Shown here piece after piece: positions 1-8,855 of a stretch of 64,000 nt of DNA. The translations under genes were made by a program, and so were the position numbers. The notes beneath the pieces are model-generated. The model made no database searches, had not been told where the DNA came from, and saw nothing but the letters and a program-made list of their open reading frames with translations. This stretch comes from Bacillota bacterium (GTDB lineage Bacteria; Bacillota; Clostridia; Lachnospirales; Lachnospiraceae): positions 31,544 through 95,543 of the forward strand of contig JAEWEO010000228.1 in NCBI GenBank assembly GCA_023389295.1, read 5' to 3'. Numbering within the stretch: position 1 is the stretch's first letter; each line of letters opens with the position of its first letter.

Positions 1-108
1 ATAATAAATACATGTGATGATTGGATATAAGAATATCATACCAAGTGCACTTAGAATCCAGATGCGTCCATAAACATGGGTTTTTTCTTCATAACGATTT
101 GTACTCAT
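1..108 (-). CDS. N-terminus of a membrane protein, cut by window edge
   Basis: An ATG at position 108 (minus strand) opens a frame reading MSTNRYEEKTHVYGRIW and running off the window as a hydrophobic segment (LSALGMIFLYPIITCIYY). A GGAGG sits about ten bases upstream, inside the 3' end of the DUF5058 gene, so the two are adjacent and probably translationally coupled. Only 36 residues are visible: a short charged N-terminus followed by the first membrane helix. It is probably the partner of the DUF5058 protein; I cannot assign a family. Confidence 0.6.
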   Translation of the reverse strand, partial: MSTNRYEEKTHVYGRIWILSALGMIFLYPIITCIYY

Positions 109-114
109 AACTCA

Positions 115-840
115 TCACCCTCCAATCAACGGTGTTATTATTGTTGCAAATATCATAGCTCCAAGCATACTAATTGGAAGCGCATAATTCTCTAGCCATT
201 TCATACCACATTTCTTAATCAGCAGTCCGCAAATACCCATTAAAAGTGCTGAAAACAGCAGTACAAAAATAGGAATCCATCCAAAAAGCCCTGATCTGAT
301 ATCTGCAAATACCATTCCAAGAAAAGCAGAAATCATCCCTAGAAATAGTGCTGTCATGAGGATATCCCCCCACTTACTATCCTTGTTCTTAATCTTTAGA
401 AGTCCCCCTTGAATCTTCTTGATAAACAAGGGAACCCATACAAGACCAGGGAATATTCCAAGCGTCATGACCCAGGCAATGGCTGTATATACCTTTGGAT
501 CTGTAATTGTCTCCGAAAGAGATATCTGCAGTCCATTGGCCGTAGAGGTTGCAGCAGGAAGTTCGTATGTAATAGCTCCAATTACACTAAGTCTTAGCCA
601 TGGTAACGGAAGTCCCAGAAACTTTGACAAGGTAATAACACCAAGCAATATGGATACTGCGGGAGCAATGGTAAATACTGCTGTTGACGCCATTGTTTTT
701 TTCATTTTCCCTGGATCTATTCCCAGTTTCTTGCCGTGGCGATAGCTACGTACTAGAAAAAAAGATGACTGAGCGATCACAAATAAAATAACTGCTCCAG
801 CAAGTAGGTATAAGATAGTACTGTTCGGATTGAAAATCAA
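115..840 (-). CDS. DUF5058-family membrane protein
   Basis: A 241-residue integral membrane protein with about six hydrophobic segments (near residues 8-28, 52-75, 115-138, 160-180, 185-208 and 218-238), joined by basic loops such as RSYRHGKKLG. It resembles the DUF5058 family of Firmicute membrane proteins, whose function is not established. It is followed seven bases later by another membrane-protein gene running off the window, so the pair probably forms a complex, possibly a transporter; that is inference. No signal peptide is needed and no catalytic motif is visible. The family call is from memory of its pattern and is moderately secure. Confidence 0.65.
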   Translation of the reverse strand: MIFNPNSTILYLLAGAVILFVIAQSSFFLVRSYRHGKKLGIDPGKMKKTMASTAVFTIAPAVSILLGVITLSKFLGLPLPWLRLSVIGAITYELPAATSTANGLQISLSETITDPKVYTAIAWVMTLGIFPGLVWVPLFIKKIQGGLLKIKNKDSKWGDILMTALFLGMISAFLGMVFADIRSGLFGWIPIFVLLFSALLMGICGLLIKKCGMKWLENYALPISMLGAMIFATIITPLIGG

Positions 841-987
841 TAATATGCCCTCCTGTCTAATTTTTATAATTATACAACTATTTTTACTAAAAATGCAATC
901 TACAAGACATAAAAACTCCGGTATATCGGATCAATAAATATGAATATCATTTATGTGCATTACTTCCAATTAAGTAAATAACTTAGA

Positions 988-2181
988 CTAGCGTAACGTA
1001 ATCTTATCCAGTATGTCATTGATATAAGCAATTGCTATTCCATAGTTGGTCATTGGTACCTTCTGTGCTATGGCCTGCTCTACACGGCTCATGACATACT
1101 TACGGTTAAACATGCAGGCACCGCATTGGATTACCAGGTCATACTCTGTTAAATCCTGTGGAAAATCGTTACCGCTGACATTCTCAATTATTAAACCTTC
1201 GCCCACCTTATTTCTTAACATTCTGGGAAGTTTCACTCTACCAATATCCTCTGTTAATGGAACATGAGTGCAAGCCTCTGCAATGAGTACCTTGGAATTC
1301 TCCGTTAATTGATCGATTGCTTTCGCACTCTTAACATAATAATCTATGTCACCCTTATGCCCTGCAAAGAGTACGGAAAAGGAAGTAAGCTTACTCTCCT
1401 TTGGTTTCTTCTCATATACCAGCTGAAACACCTGAGAGTCCGTAATGATAAGTACCGGAGGATTTGCAAGACTTTTTAAGGCTTCCTCTAATTTATCTGC
1501 AGTGCTGCTAAGAACGATACATTTCTTATCCAGTAGTTCCCTTAGGGTCTGAACTTGGGGGAGTATTAATCTTCCCTTCGGGGCCTGAATGTCCTGTGGC
1601 ATTACCAGTAGTACCGTATCCCCTTCCTTAACCAGGTCTCCCAATATACTATTGGCATCAAAATCCTCCGGAATATTACGTATAATTTCTTCCCGAATTC
1701 GTTCCATACCAAGCTTTGATATAGCACTAATCTTAATGGGTTCCTCTTTTAATGCTTCATATATTTTTTTACGTATTTTATCCGTATTTTTAATCTGATC
1801 AATTTTATTAATTACCATAATAACGGGAGCCTTTCGTGCCTTAAACTCCTTCGCCCATTCTAGTTCCTGACCGATATCTTCATTGCTACATACAATTAAA
1901 GCAACATCGGTTTTCTCCATGGCAAGTTTTGTCTTCTCCACTCTCATACTTCCAAGATAGCCTTCATCATCAAAACCTGCTGTGTCGATTAAGACACAGG
2001 GACCTATTCCATAGATCTCTATGGTTTTATAGACCGGGTCCGTGGTGGTTCCGGCAACGGAAGAAACTAAGGCAGTATTGTGCCCTGTTAGGGCATTAAT
2101 TAAGGTTGATTTACCACTATTTCTTTTGCCAAAAATACCAATGTGCAGTCGATTTGCTCTCGGTGTATCGTTTAAACTCAT
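988..2181 (-). CDS. hydF: [FeFe]-hydrogenase maturation GTPase HydF
   Basis: HydF is the scaffold on which the 2Fe subcluster of the [FeFe]-hydrogenase H-cluster is assembled before transfer to the apo-hydrogenase. The 397-residue protein has an N-terminal GTPase domain: P-loop GKRNSGKST near residue 18, DTAGF (switch II) near 62 and NKID near 123. A middle dimerization domain follows, then a C-terminal Fe-S domain. The cluster ligands are C-T-H near residue 303 and a C-G-A-C motif 46 residues later. The usual HCxxC motif reads QCGAC here, so the expected His is Gln; the codon is CAA on the coding strand. It is the last gene of hydE-hydG-hydF. The start has an AGAGAGG site upstream. Family identity is secure. 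Confidence 0.95.
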   Translation of the reverse strand: MSLNDTPRANRLHIGIFGKRNSGKSTLINALTGHNTALVSSVAGTTTDPVYKTIEIYGIGPCVLIDTAGFDDEGYLGSMRVEKTKLAMEKTDVALIVCSNEDIGQELEWAKEFKARKAPVIMVINKIDQIKNTDKIRKKIYEALKEEPIKISAISKLGMERIREEIIRNIPEDFDANSILGDLVKEGDTVLLVMPQDIQAPKGRLILPQVQTLRELLDKKCIVLSSTADKLEEALKSLANPPVLIITDSQVFQLVYEKKPKESKLTSFSVLFAGHKGDIDYYVKSAKAIDQLTENSKVLIAEACTHVPLTEDIGRVKLPRMLRNKVGEGLIIENVSGNDFPQDLTEYDLVIQCGACMFNRKYVMSRVEQAIAQKVPMTNYGIAIAYINDILDKITLR

Positions 2182-2301
2182 AAATTAATATCCTCTCTGA
2201 AAATGTTTGCCTAAGGTCTCTCTATGATTTTTACTAATAAGCCATCCCTATTGCTACTTACATTATATCAAATTACTCATAAAAATATATAATCTCTTTT
2301 C

Positions 2302-3720
2302 TTAAAATCGAAAATCTCTGTTGCCTTGTTGTATCTTTTCCAGATTGTCTTTCGCGATTCCTAATACTTTTTCGTTAGGAATACGAGTAAGCTCCTTCTC
2401 GATTAATCTTTCTCCTTTTGCTTTGGTGTCTTCACTTGCATAGTCCTCCAGGTATTCCTTTAGCGTCATCAACGCATTGGGCTGACAGCAGTTTGCAATC
2501 TGCCCGGACTTTACTAGGGACATAAAACGGTCTCCCGTTCTTCCTTCTCTGTAGCAAGCTGTGCAAAAGCTTGGTATATGATTAAGACCTAGGAGCCAGT
2601 TTACGATTTCATCCAATGTTCGGGTATCCTCTACATCAAATTGTGCTGAACTTTCCTCCTCCGGCTCCTCCTTGGCATAACCGCCTACACTTGTTCTAGA
2701 ACCACCACTAATTTGGGAAACCCCTAGTTTAAGCGCTCGCTCTCTGCTCTTTTGGGACTCTCTGGTGGATACAATAATTCCTGTATAGGGAACTGCGATA
2801 CGTAATACTGCTATGATTTTTTCAAAGATTTCATCAGAGATACCATCCTTAAAGCTATTTGGATCAATGTCATCGGCAGGGCGAATTCTCGGTACACTTA
2901 TGGTGTGCGGTCCACAACCTCTAGCTGCCTCTAGATGCTCTGCATGCATTAATATTCCTACAAAATCATACCGATACATATTTAGTCCATAGAGGACACC
3001 AAGACCGACATCATCAATTCCTGCTTCCATTGCACGATCCATTGCCTCTGTATGATAAGCATAATTATGTTTCGGACCGGTAGGGTGAAGCTTCTCATAA
3101 TTTTCTTTGTGGTAGGTCTCCTGAAAAAGGATGTAAGTTCCAATGCCTGCATCTTTCAATTTACGATAATCTTCTACTGTGGTTGCGGCAATATTAACAT
3201 TTACTCTCCTTATTGCTCCATTCTTATGTTTGATGGAGTAAATGGTCTTAATGCTCTCTAAGATATAATCTAACGGATTATTAACCGGGTCTTCACCTGC
3301 TTCTAGAGCCAGTCGTTTGTGACCCATATCCTGTAGGGCAATTACTTCCTTTCTTATTTCCTCCTGTGTCAGTTTTTTACGAGGTATATGCTTATTCACA
3401 TAGTGATAGGGACAATAAACACATCCGTTTACACAGTAGTTAGACAAATAAAGGGGAGCAAACATTACAATGCGGTTGCCATAGAATTTTTCCTTAATCC
3501 GAATGGCTAAGTCATAGATCTTCTGAATCTCATCCTCAAGATCACATTCTAATAATACGGCTGCTTCTCGGTGACTTAATCCTTTCATTTCCTCTGCTTT
3601 CTTAAGGATCATATCAATGAGTTCCCGGTTACTTTTATTCGCTTTCGCATACTCTAAGGTCTCTAATATCTCCCCGTCATGAATAAATTCTTCTGCTTTA
3701 TTTGACATTACGTTATACAT
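2302..3720 (-). CDS. hydG: [FeFe]-hydrogenase maturation radical SAM protein HydG (tyrosine lyase)
   Basis: HydG cleaves tyrosine to make the CO and CN ligands of the H-cluster and releases p-cresol. The 472-residue protein carries the radical-SAM CX3CX2C motif as NYCVNGCVYC near residue 96, in a ThiH-like barrel. The C-terminal extension contains CTACYREGRTGDRF and NCCQPNAL, the Cys motif that binds the auxiliary dangler-iron cluster and is diagnostic for HydG over ThiH. ATG at 3720 follows AGGAGAG with good spacing; an in-frame ATG four codons later is possible. It lies between hydE (about 105 bases upstream) and hydF (120 bases downstream) on the same strand, so the three are probably cotranscribed. 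Confidence 0.96.
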   Translation of the reverse strand: MYNVMSNKAEEFIHDGEILETLEYAKANKSNRELIDMILKKAEEMKGLSHREAAVLLECDLEDEIQKIYDLAIRIKEKFYGNRIVMFAPLYLSNYCVNGCVYCPYHYVNKHIPRKKLTQEEIRKEVIALQDMGHKRLALEAGEDPVNNPLDYILESIKTIYSIKHKNGAIRRVNVNIAATTVEDYRKLKDAGIGTYILFQETYHKENYEKLHPTGPKHNYAYHTEAMDRAMEAGIDDVGLGVLYGLNMYRYDFVGILMHAEHLEAARGCGPHTISVPRIRPADDIDPNSFKDGISDEIFEKIIAVLRIAVPYTGIIVSTRESQKSRERALKLGVSQISGGSRTSVGGYAKEEPEEESSAQFDVEDTRTLDEIVNWLLGLNHIPSFCTACYREGRTGDRFMSLVKSGQIANCCQPNALMTLKEYLEDYASEDTKAKGERLIEKELTRIPNEKVLGIAKDNLEKIQQGNRDFRF

Positions 3721-3826
3721 TCTTATCTCTCCTAGTATTATATTGGTGTAGTCATTAAGGCTACTTGGTTAATAAATATCTATATCAGATAACAAAAAAA
3801 TTATTCTTCCTTCATCAGATGTTATC

Positions 3827-4894
3827 TTAGTAATTACCCTGTCTGACGGTTCCCTGATAGTCTCCACGGTCTATCGTTAATTCATATCCAATTTTCTTCA
3901 TTCTACCTTCCAGACAAAAGCGACACTCTGCAGCCTCATCTCCGGTGCAGATTTTATTGTCGTAAAGTTCATATTTCTTACGTACCGTTGTAGGTGAAAG
4001 ATTTGGCATCACTACATTTGCTCCGGAAAGTATTCCAAGCTCACGCCCTTTCGGATTTACCGTACCAAGGGCTGTGGTCGCCGGGATAAGAGCATTCGGC
4101 AACATAAGACGAAGGATACTGATTAAGACTAAGGTCTGCTCCAAAGTTCCCTTCTCCATAGCTGCAAATGGTGTATCATGATGTGGCAGAAAAGGACCAA
4201 TGCCAACCATCTGAGGGTTTAGTTCTTTTAGAAACAGTAAATCCTCGGCAAGATGTTCTGGTGTCTGATATGGAGAGCCTACCATAAAGCCTGCTCCAAC
4301 CTGATAGCCAATCTCCTTCAAGTCATATAAGCACTTTTTTCTATTACTAAGACTTAGCTGATTTGGATGTAGTTTATTGTAATGATCTTCATTCGCTGTC
4401 TCATGTCTTAACAGATAACGATCTGCTCCGGCTTCATAGAATTTTTTGTAGCTTTCATAGCTCCTCTCACCAATGGATAAGGTGATGGCACAATCAGGGT
4501 AATCCTTCTTTATATTACGTATCATCTCAATGATATCTTCATCTCCATAGCTTCCGTCTTCACCCCCCTGCAATACGAAGGTTCGAAATCCTAACTCATG
4601 GCCGGACTTGCAGCAATTTAAGATTTCCTCCATAGAGAGTCGATAGCGTTCTACCTTTTGATTACTTCTTCGAATTCCGCAATAATAGCAGTCATTCTTG
4701 CAATAATTTGTAAACTCAATGAGACCTCTGGTATAAATCTTATTTCCGAAGAACTTAAGGGCTGTTTGACGTGCCTTTTCTCTCAAAAACTCATAATCCT
4801 CCACCGACAAATCGGTTATTAGTGTCATAAACTCTTCCTTATCAAGAATTCTATGCTCTTCCAGCTTTTCAATCAATAATCTTATATTTGTCAT
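3827..4894 (-). CDS. hydE: [FeFe]-hydrogenase maturation radical SAM protein HydE
   Basis: HydE is a radical-SAM enzyme that acts in building the dithiomethylamine-bridged diiron precursor. The radical-SAM CX3CX2C motif reads NYCKNDCYYCG near residue 65. The conserved ADRYLLRHETAN and MVGIGPFLPHHDTP motifs of HydE follow. I place the start at ATG 4894 (MTNIRLLIEKL, 355 residues), because known HydE proteins begin with this region and an AGGAGAG lies about 11 bases upstream. An upstream GTG/ATG at 4942/4939 with its own AGGAG would add 15 or 16 residues and cannot be excluded. A C-terminal CRFCLEGR could hold the non-essential second cluster seen in some HydE proteins. It is the first gene of the maturase operon. 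Confidence 0.95.
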   Translation of the reverse strand: MTNIRLLIEKLEEHRILDKEEFMTLITDLSVEDYEFLREKARQTALKFFGNKIYTRGLIEFTNYCKNDCYYCGIRRSNQKVERYRLSMEEILNCCKSGHELGFRTFVLQGGEDGSYGDEDIIEMIRNIKKDYPDCAITLSIGERSYESYKKFYEAGADRYLLRHETANEDHYNKLHPNQLSLSNRKKCLYDLKEIGYQVGAGFMVGSPYQTPEHLAEDLLFLKELNPQMVGIGPFLPHHDTPFAAMEKGTLEQTLVLISILRLMLPNALIPATTALGTVNPKGRELGILSGANVVMPNLSPTTVRKKYELYDNKICTGDEAAECRFCLEGRMKKIGYELTIDRGDYQGTVRQGNY

Positions 4895-5003
4895 ACGGCA
4901 ATCCACTCTCCTAATTTTACAATTATTTGGTACTACCATCACTCCTGTTATGAATCATGCATTCAAAAATGTCATCTTAGCAGACATTTTATGAATTATG
5001 CAT

Positions 5004-5034
5004 AAAAAAACCCTGTGCTTATTAAGGCACAGGG
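5004..5034 (-). terminator. Intrinsic terminator or attenuator upstream of hydE
   Basis: On the minus strand, CCCTGTGC and GCACAGGG form a GC-rich stem of about ten pairs, followed directly by seven Ts. It lies only 60-110 bases upstream of the hydE start and no minus-strand gene precedes it, so it either ends a small RNA or attenuates the hyd operon. A second, weaker hairpin (AAAATGTC / GACATTTT, about 4966-4992), also followed by Ts, lies between it and hydE. Confidence 0.7.
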
Positions 5035-5296
5035 ATAGTATCATCCAAACATAAACCACAAGAAAAGGAGAGACTCCTTATGCCTGCAGTTACTGCTATT
5101 GTTGGATCTTTCGATTCTATTCTGTCGCCTTATTACTTGGGCGTACCCTCGTCGTCAGCACGATTTCATTCATTGTCATTTATTTAACAATTATATATCA
5201 AATCTCATAATATGTAAATGTTCTTTTCCAAACTATTTCAATTTGCATATATTATACCATTATACTCCGCTTATCCTCTACCTCCTCACAAAGCTG
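5035..5296 (-). promoter_or_regulatory. Unidentified hairpin-rich leader between hydE and the next gene
   Basis: This stretch has no long reading frame. Minus-strand transcription from about 5210 would make a chain of short hairpins: GGGTACGCCC, GAATCGAAAGATCC, GCAGTAACTGC and AAGGAGTCTCTCCTT. It would then reach the terminator at 5034-5004. I recognise no known riboswitch consensus. Read on the plus strand, the same DNA has a 35-codon frame at 5080-5187 (MPAVTAIVGSFDSILSPYYL...) with AAGGAG nine bases before its ATG. That SD is itself inside the AAGGAG/CTCCTT hairpin. I cannot tell which strand is functional. Confidence 0.3.
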
Positions 5297-7609
5297 TTAA
5301 TCCGTCTTCAGCTCCTGTTTGATTGTCTTTAAAATGATATTACCTTCATAATCCATTACAACCGTATAGTTTCCTCGAATCATCTGGATATAATAGTCAT
5401 CACTACCGCTAACATATTCCGGGTACTCTGATTTATAGAGTTCCTGGCCTTGCGAGTTAATGACAAAGTATTGATAGGTCCCCTCATTTGTAAAGTTTTC
5501 AAAGAGTAATTTACCTTCCACATCGGTTCGCGAGTAATAATTCCCAGATAGATTATAAAGAAGTTCATTCTTCATAAAAATCAAAGTTTTGTAATTTAGA
5601 TAATCAACGGTATGCAAAAGTACAAAATCCCCCATAATACGATGAACAGAATATTCCTTGGCATCCTCTATGTTAATATCCATATGTTTTTTTGTGTTAT
5701 AGTCATAGACGTTAATACCGTCCTTATCATATCGATAGAAAACCGGTTCATTACTATAATAATTATATTCTACAAAATGATCATAGGTATTGCCGTCTAT
5801 GTCGGTAATGAGATTACCCTTATCATCATAAAAACGGTCTTCCATAATATTCGTTACGGCATAAAAGATTCTCTCATGATAAGTTTCACCAAGAACTTTG
5901 TAGCTCACACTATCAATCTGGGAGGAAATCGGATGCTTTTTGATCAGCTTACCTGCAATATCTAGTACCCAGTAGGCATCGCCATATCTTGTTATGATTC
6001 TTTTATCACTATAGCCTTCTATCCAGAAAGTATCTTCTTGTTGACCCTCAAGATTAAATAGCTTTTGAAACGTTTCCTTTGAAAACAGGATAGTACCATC
6101 ATCACCATAGATCTGATTCATATAATCAGGAGCATCTAAGGTTCTAATTTTCTTAAAGTTTTTATCATATATGACGGTCCGCTCCACTCCCGATTCATTG
6201 TAAATCCGTATCCAATAATAATTACCCTTCATCTCTAAAAAGGAATATTGATCTTCACCAAAATCTTCTTTTAATAGATTATTACCCTCGTGGTCAATAA
6301 GCCTCGCTTCTTTTCCATTTCTGACCTCATAATAGCCCTTTTCCTTATCAAAAACCATGATTGAGTCATATTCCGGTGGAATAAGAAATTCATTCTTCTT
6401 TAAATCAAAGATACCTGACTTTAAAGTATAGCTACCCTGTTTATCATATACTGCAGTCCTTATGACGAGTAACTCATCTTCTGGCAATAAACCTACCTCA
6501 TCCGTATAATATACATTTTGAAATGTTTGCTGTACCTGCCAATCTTCATCATAAATAGTAACCGAGCACAGGTTAAGCCCATTGTAGCTCGTTGTATCTG
6601 TCCTTAATATATACCGATGATGATTAGGAAGATGCTCCGTTATGACATTCTCCTCACTACTATTTTCTACAACGGATAGTTGTATCGGAACATATCCCAA
6701 ACTCCGAATAAGGTTCTGTCCCTCTTCCTTTGTCAACCAATCAAAAATCTTATGGGCACTAGATTCCTTTGGTTCCTCCTCACGAATAACTGCATAAAAT
6801 TCATTTATGTATGGATAGGAATTATCATAGATAGTTTGTAAGGAAGGCTCTATTTTGTTCACCTTCATAAATTTTAATTCCGGAAGCTGATACATATTTT
6901 TAGCATAATAGTAAACGGAGTAACCTAAGGTATTTCCTTCATTTGTATAATCTACCATAGCCTTTAGAATCCCCTCCATTGCATCAAACCTGGTAACAGA
7001 AGGACCATCTATCATGGGTACGTCTTTCATGACAAGCTTTTGCATCAAGGTCTGGCTACCGGAGTTAACAGGTCTTTGAAAAGCTAATAATTCTTTATCT
7101 TCTCCTCCTACCTCCGACCAATTTGTAATTTTACCACTATAGATATCAATTAGTTGATCCTCCGTTAAGGAATCCACAGGATTTGTTGTATTTGCCATAA
7201 AAACAAGCGCATCCTTACCAATGGGTTTCATCTTCAATTTGATTCCCTGGTTCTTGATATACTCCTTCACTTCTTCAGATGGTTCATATACAATTAATAA
7301 ATCCGCGTCACCCTCCATTAACCGATAGTATGATTCCGTCGTTTTTGTATGAACGATGGCAGAAGCTGCTTCCGCCTTTGTCGCTCCCGTTACTAAGCAA
7401 TAGACCGCTTCCGATAAAGGAATGGTAGCCGTTGAACCGTCCACTATAGGATAATCTTCTTTCTTGATAGTTTTTGCTATAGAATCAATTGGTATCTGCG
7501 AAATTTCTGCTTCTTTTGTTGGCTTTGTTTGGTCCTTTGTATTCTTGTTGCATCCGATCAATAACATACTGATAGCAACGAAAATAATGTAGAAACATCT
7601 TTTTCTCAT
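5297..7609 (-). CDS. Lipoprotein with PstS-like phosphate-binding domain and repeat-type C-terminal domain
   Basis: Start at ATG 7609 (MRKRCFYIIF), which has GGAGG at proper spacing; the longer frame upstream lacks one. The product is about 770 residues. A signal peptide ends in the lipobox LIGC, so it is probably a membrane-anchored lipoprotein. Residues about 40-320 resemble PstS-type substrate-binding proteins (DLLIVYEPSEE, IYSGKITNWSEVGG, RPVNSGSQTLMQ, LGYSVYYYAKNMY). The remaining 430 residues are a series of short beta-rich units such as YDKQGSYTLKSGIFDL and YDDKGNLITDIDG, resembling WG-type repeats. No pst transport genes adjoin it, so a sensing or surface role is as likely as transport. 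The specific function is unknown. Confidence 0.75.
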   Translation of the reverse strand: MRKRCFYIIFVAISMLLIGCNKNTKDQTKPTKEAEISQIPIDSIAKTIKKEDYPIVDGSTATIPLSEAVYCLVTGATKAEAASAIVHTKTTESYYRLMEGDADLLIVYEPSEEVKEYIKNQGIKLKMKPIGKDALVFMANTTNPVDSLTEDQLIDIYSGKITNWSEVGGEDKELLAFQRPVNSGSQTLMQKLVMKDVPMIDGPSVTRFDAMEGILKAMVDYTNEGNTLGYSVYYYAKNMYQLPELKFMKVNKIEPSLQTIYDNSYPYINEFYAVIREEEPKESSAHKIFDWLTKEEGQNLIRSLGYVPIQLSVVENSSEENVITEHLPNHHRYILRTDTTSYNGLNLCSVTIYDEDWQVQQTFQNVYYTDEVGLLPEDELLVIRTAVYDKQGSYTLKSGIFDLKKNEFLIPPEYDSIMVFDKEKGYYEVRNGKEARLIDHEGNNLLKEDFGEDQYSFLEMKGNYYWIRIYNESGVERTVIYDKNFKKIRTLDAPDYMNQIYGDDGTILFSKETFQKLFNLEGQQEDTFWIEGYSDKRIITRYGDAYWVLDIAGKLIKKHPISSQIDSVSYKVLGETYHERIFYAVTNIMEDRFYDDKGNLITDIDGNTYDHFVEYNYYSNEPVFYRYDKDGINVYDYNTKKHMDINIEDAKEYSVHRIMGDFVLLHTVDYLNYKTLIFMKNELLYNLSGNYYSRTDVEGKLLFENFTNEGTYQYFVINSQGQELYKSEYPEYVSGSDDYYIQMIRGNYTVVMDYEGNIILKTIKQELKTD

Positions 7610-7780
7610 AGTTACCCTCCATGTCTTCACTAGATAGATGAAGAACAAAATCAATCCCTGTTAAGTACTCACTTGATTACTGAAAGTGCTTGTGCAAATT
7701 AATCTATATGATTTCTCGATCATCTATAATTTTATATCAACTGTATTATTTTGGCAATATTGTATAACTACTACTATGTG

Positions 7781-7853
7781 AAAAAAGGAAAATCCACCTC
7801 CTCCTAACGCTTCATTGTTCTAACAAAGCTACTAGAAGTAGGTGGACTTTTTT
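7781..7853. terminator. Bidirectional terminator
   Basis: TCCACCT (7793-7799) and AGGTGGA (7840-7846) form a stem flanked by an A-run on the left and a T-run on the right. On the minus strand it follows the stop of the LytTR regulator at 7859 and ends that operon. Confidence 0.75.
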
Positions 7854-7858
7854 ACTCC

Positions 7859-8599
7859 TTACGAAAATCTTTTCTTTATTTCATCAAACTTTTCCGCCGT
7901 CATTAAGGCGTCCTTATGTAGTTCCTTAAAGGTAACAATATAAGTCCATCTACCATAAGGCTCAATTTTCTTAATCTGAGATAGGTTGATTAGATAAGAT
8001 TTGTGGCAGCGCATAAATTGCTCCGGATCCAGCTTATTCTCAATATCGGATAAACTGGCAGAGGTTATAAAAGAATCTTGTTTGGTATAGATTACAGTAC
8101 TACTGTTCTCCCTCTGTATTAAAACAATCTCTTTAATGTCAATGAAGCTCATACTTTCTTTCCCTTTTACCAAAAGCTTCTCCAACCCTCGTTCATATTT
8201 CACGATTTTATCAAGATCATCATTCTTTGCCGGTTGCGACAATGCTTTCATTCTGTCCAAGGTTTGATTTACCCGTTCTACATGAAATGGTTTTACCAGA
8301 TAGTCATAGGCATAGACCTCAAACGCATCCGAACGATATTGTGTATGTGCTGTAGCGAAGATAATTTTAGTCTTTGGGTCCAGATCCGCAATGATTTTCG
8401 CACATTCTAGACCACTTGATCCATTAATTTCTATATCCAGAAAGACAACATCTGCTTTTGTCTTAGTAAACAAGGCAATTGCATCTTGCAGATTATCTGC
8501 TTCACCCACTACTTCAAACCCCGTGTTATTCTCAATGATTTTACGCAACAACGTACGGATACCGACTTCATCTTCAACCAGAATTACTTTCCTTATCAT
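7859..8599 (-). CDS. LytTR-family response regulator
   Basis: A 246-residue two-component regulator. An N-terminal receiver domain (about 1-120) has the acidic pair EDE near residue 11, the phospho-acceptor Asp in VVFLDIEING near 56, a Thr in ATAH near 84 and Lys in YLVKPF near 104. A linker leads to a C-terminal LytTR DNA-binding domain (about 145-246) with the typical FMRCHKSYLINLSQIKKIEPYGRW. It starts within the end of the preceding 84-residue gene (ATGA overlap), so it is translationally coupled to the flotillin cluster. The likely partner kinase is the GHKL-type protein at 10555-11379, at the start of the same unit. Target promoters are not known. Confidence 0.92.
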   Translation of the reverse strand: MIRKVILVEDEVGIRTLLRKIIENNTGFEVVGEADNLQDAIALFTKTKADVVFLDIEINGSSGLECAKIIADLDPKTKIIFATAHTQYRSDAFEVYAYDYLVKPFHVERVNQTLDRMKALSQPAKNDDLDKIVKYERGLEKLLVKGKESMSFIDIKEIVLIQRENSSTVIYTKQDSFITSASLSDIENKLDPEQFMRCHKSYLINLSQIKKIEPYGRWTYIVTFKELHKDALMTAEKFDEIKKRFS

Positions 8600-8850
8600 C
8601 TTAATCGTCTCTTTCTTCGTTTGCTTACGGGATCACCAAGAATTTCATTCCAGATAATAGCTTCCTCCAGCCTTTTTTTGCTAATGATTTGATTTCTTGA
8701 TGTAGCATCTGCTTCCCTTCTCATCCGCATTGGCTCTGACTTCTCACTATAGCCTATTGGCATAGTTCCTGTCTCTTTTTTTTCTGCTATCGTTTTATTT
8801 AAAATCTTTGACTTCATAAATGGATTGGAATTTCTTCGCGAATTCTCCAT
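8596..8850 (-). CDS. Small basic protein in the flotillin cluster (YqfB position)
   Basis: An 84-residue, highly charged protein with no membrane segment, ending in the basic run SKRRKRRLR. ATG 8850 is preferred over the adjacent TTG at 8853, with AAAGGA about 14 bases upstream. It begins six bases after floA stops and overlaps the response regulator by four bases (ATGA), so it is certainly part of the operon. In Bacillus subtilis a short protein of unknown function, YqfB, also follows the NfeD-like and flotillin-like genes. Position suggests an analogous role, but I see no clear sequence match and assign no function. Confidence 0.7.
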   Translation of the reverse strand: MENSRRNSNPFMKSKILNKTIAEKKETGTMPIGYSEKSEPMRMRREADATSRNQIISKKRLEEAIIWNEILGDPVSKRRKRRLR

Positions 8851-8855
8851 CAACT

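Noticed and set aside
5035..5215. Leader before hydE as T-box, SAM, lysine, fluoride, M-box or 6S RNA
   Set aside because: None of the conserved sequence blocks of those RNAs is present.
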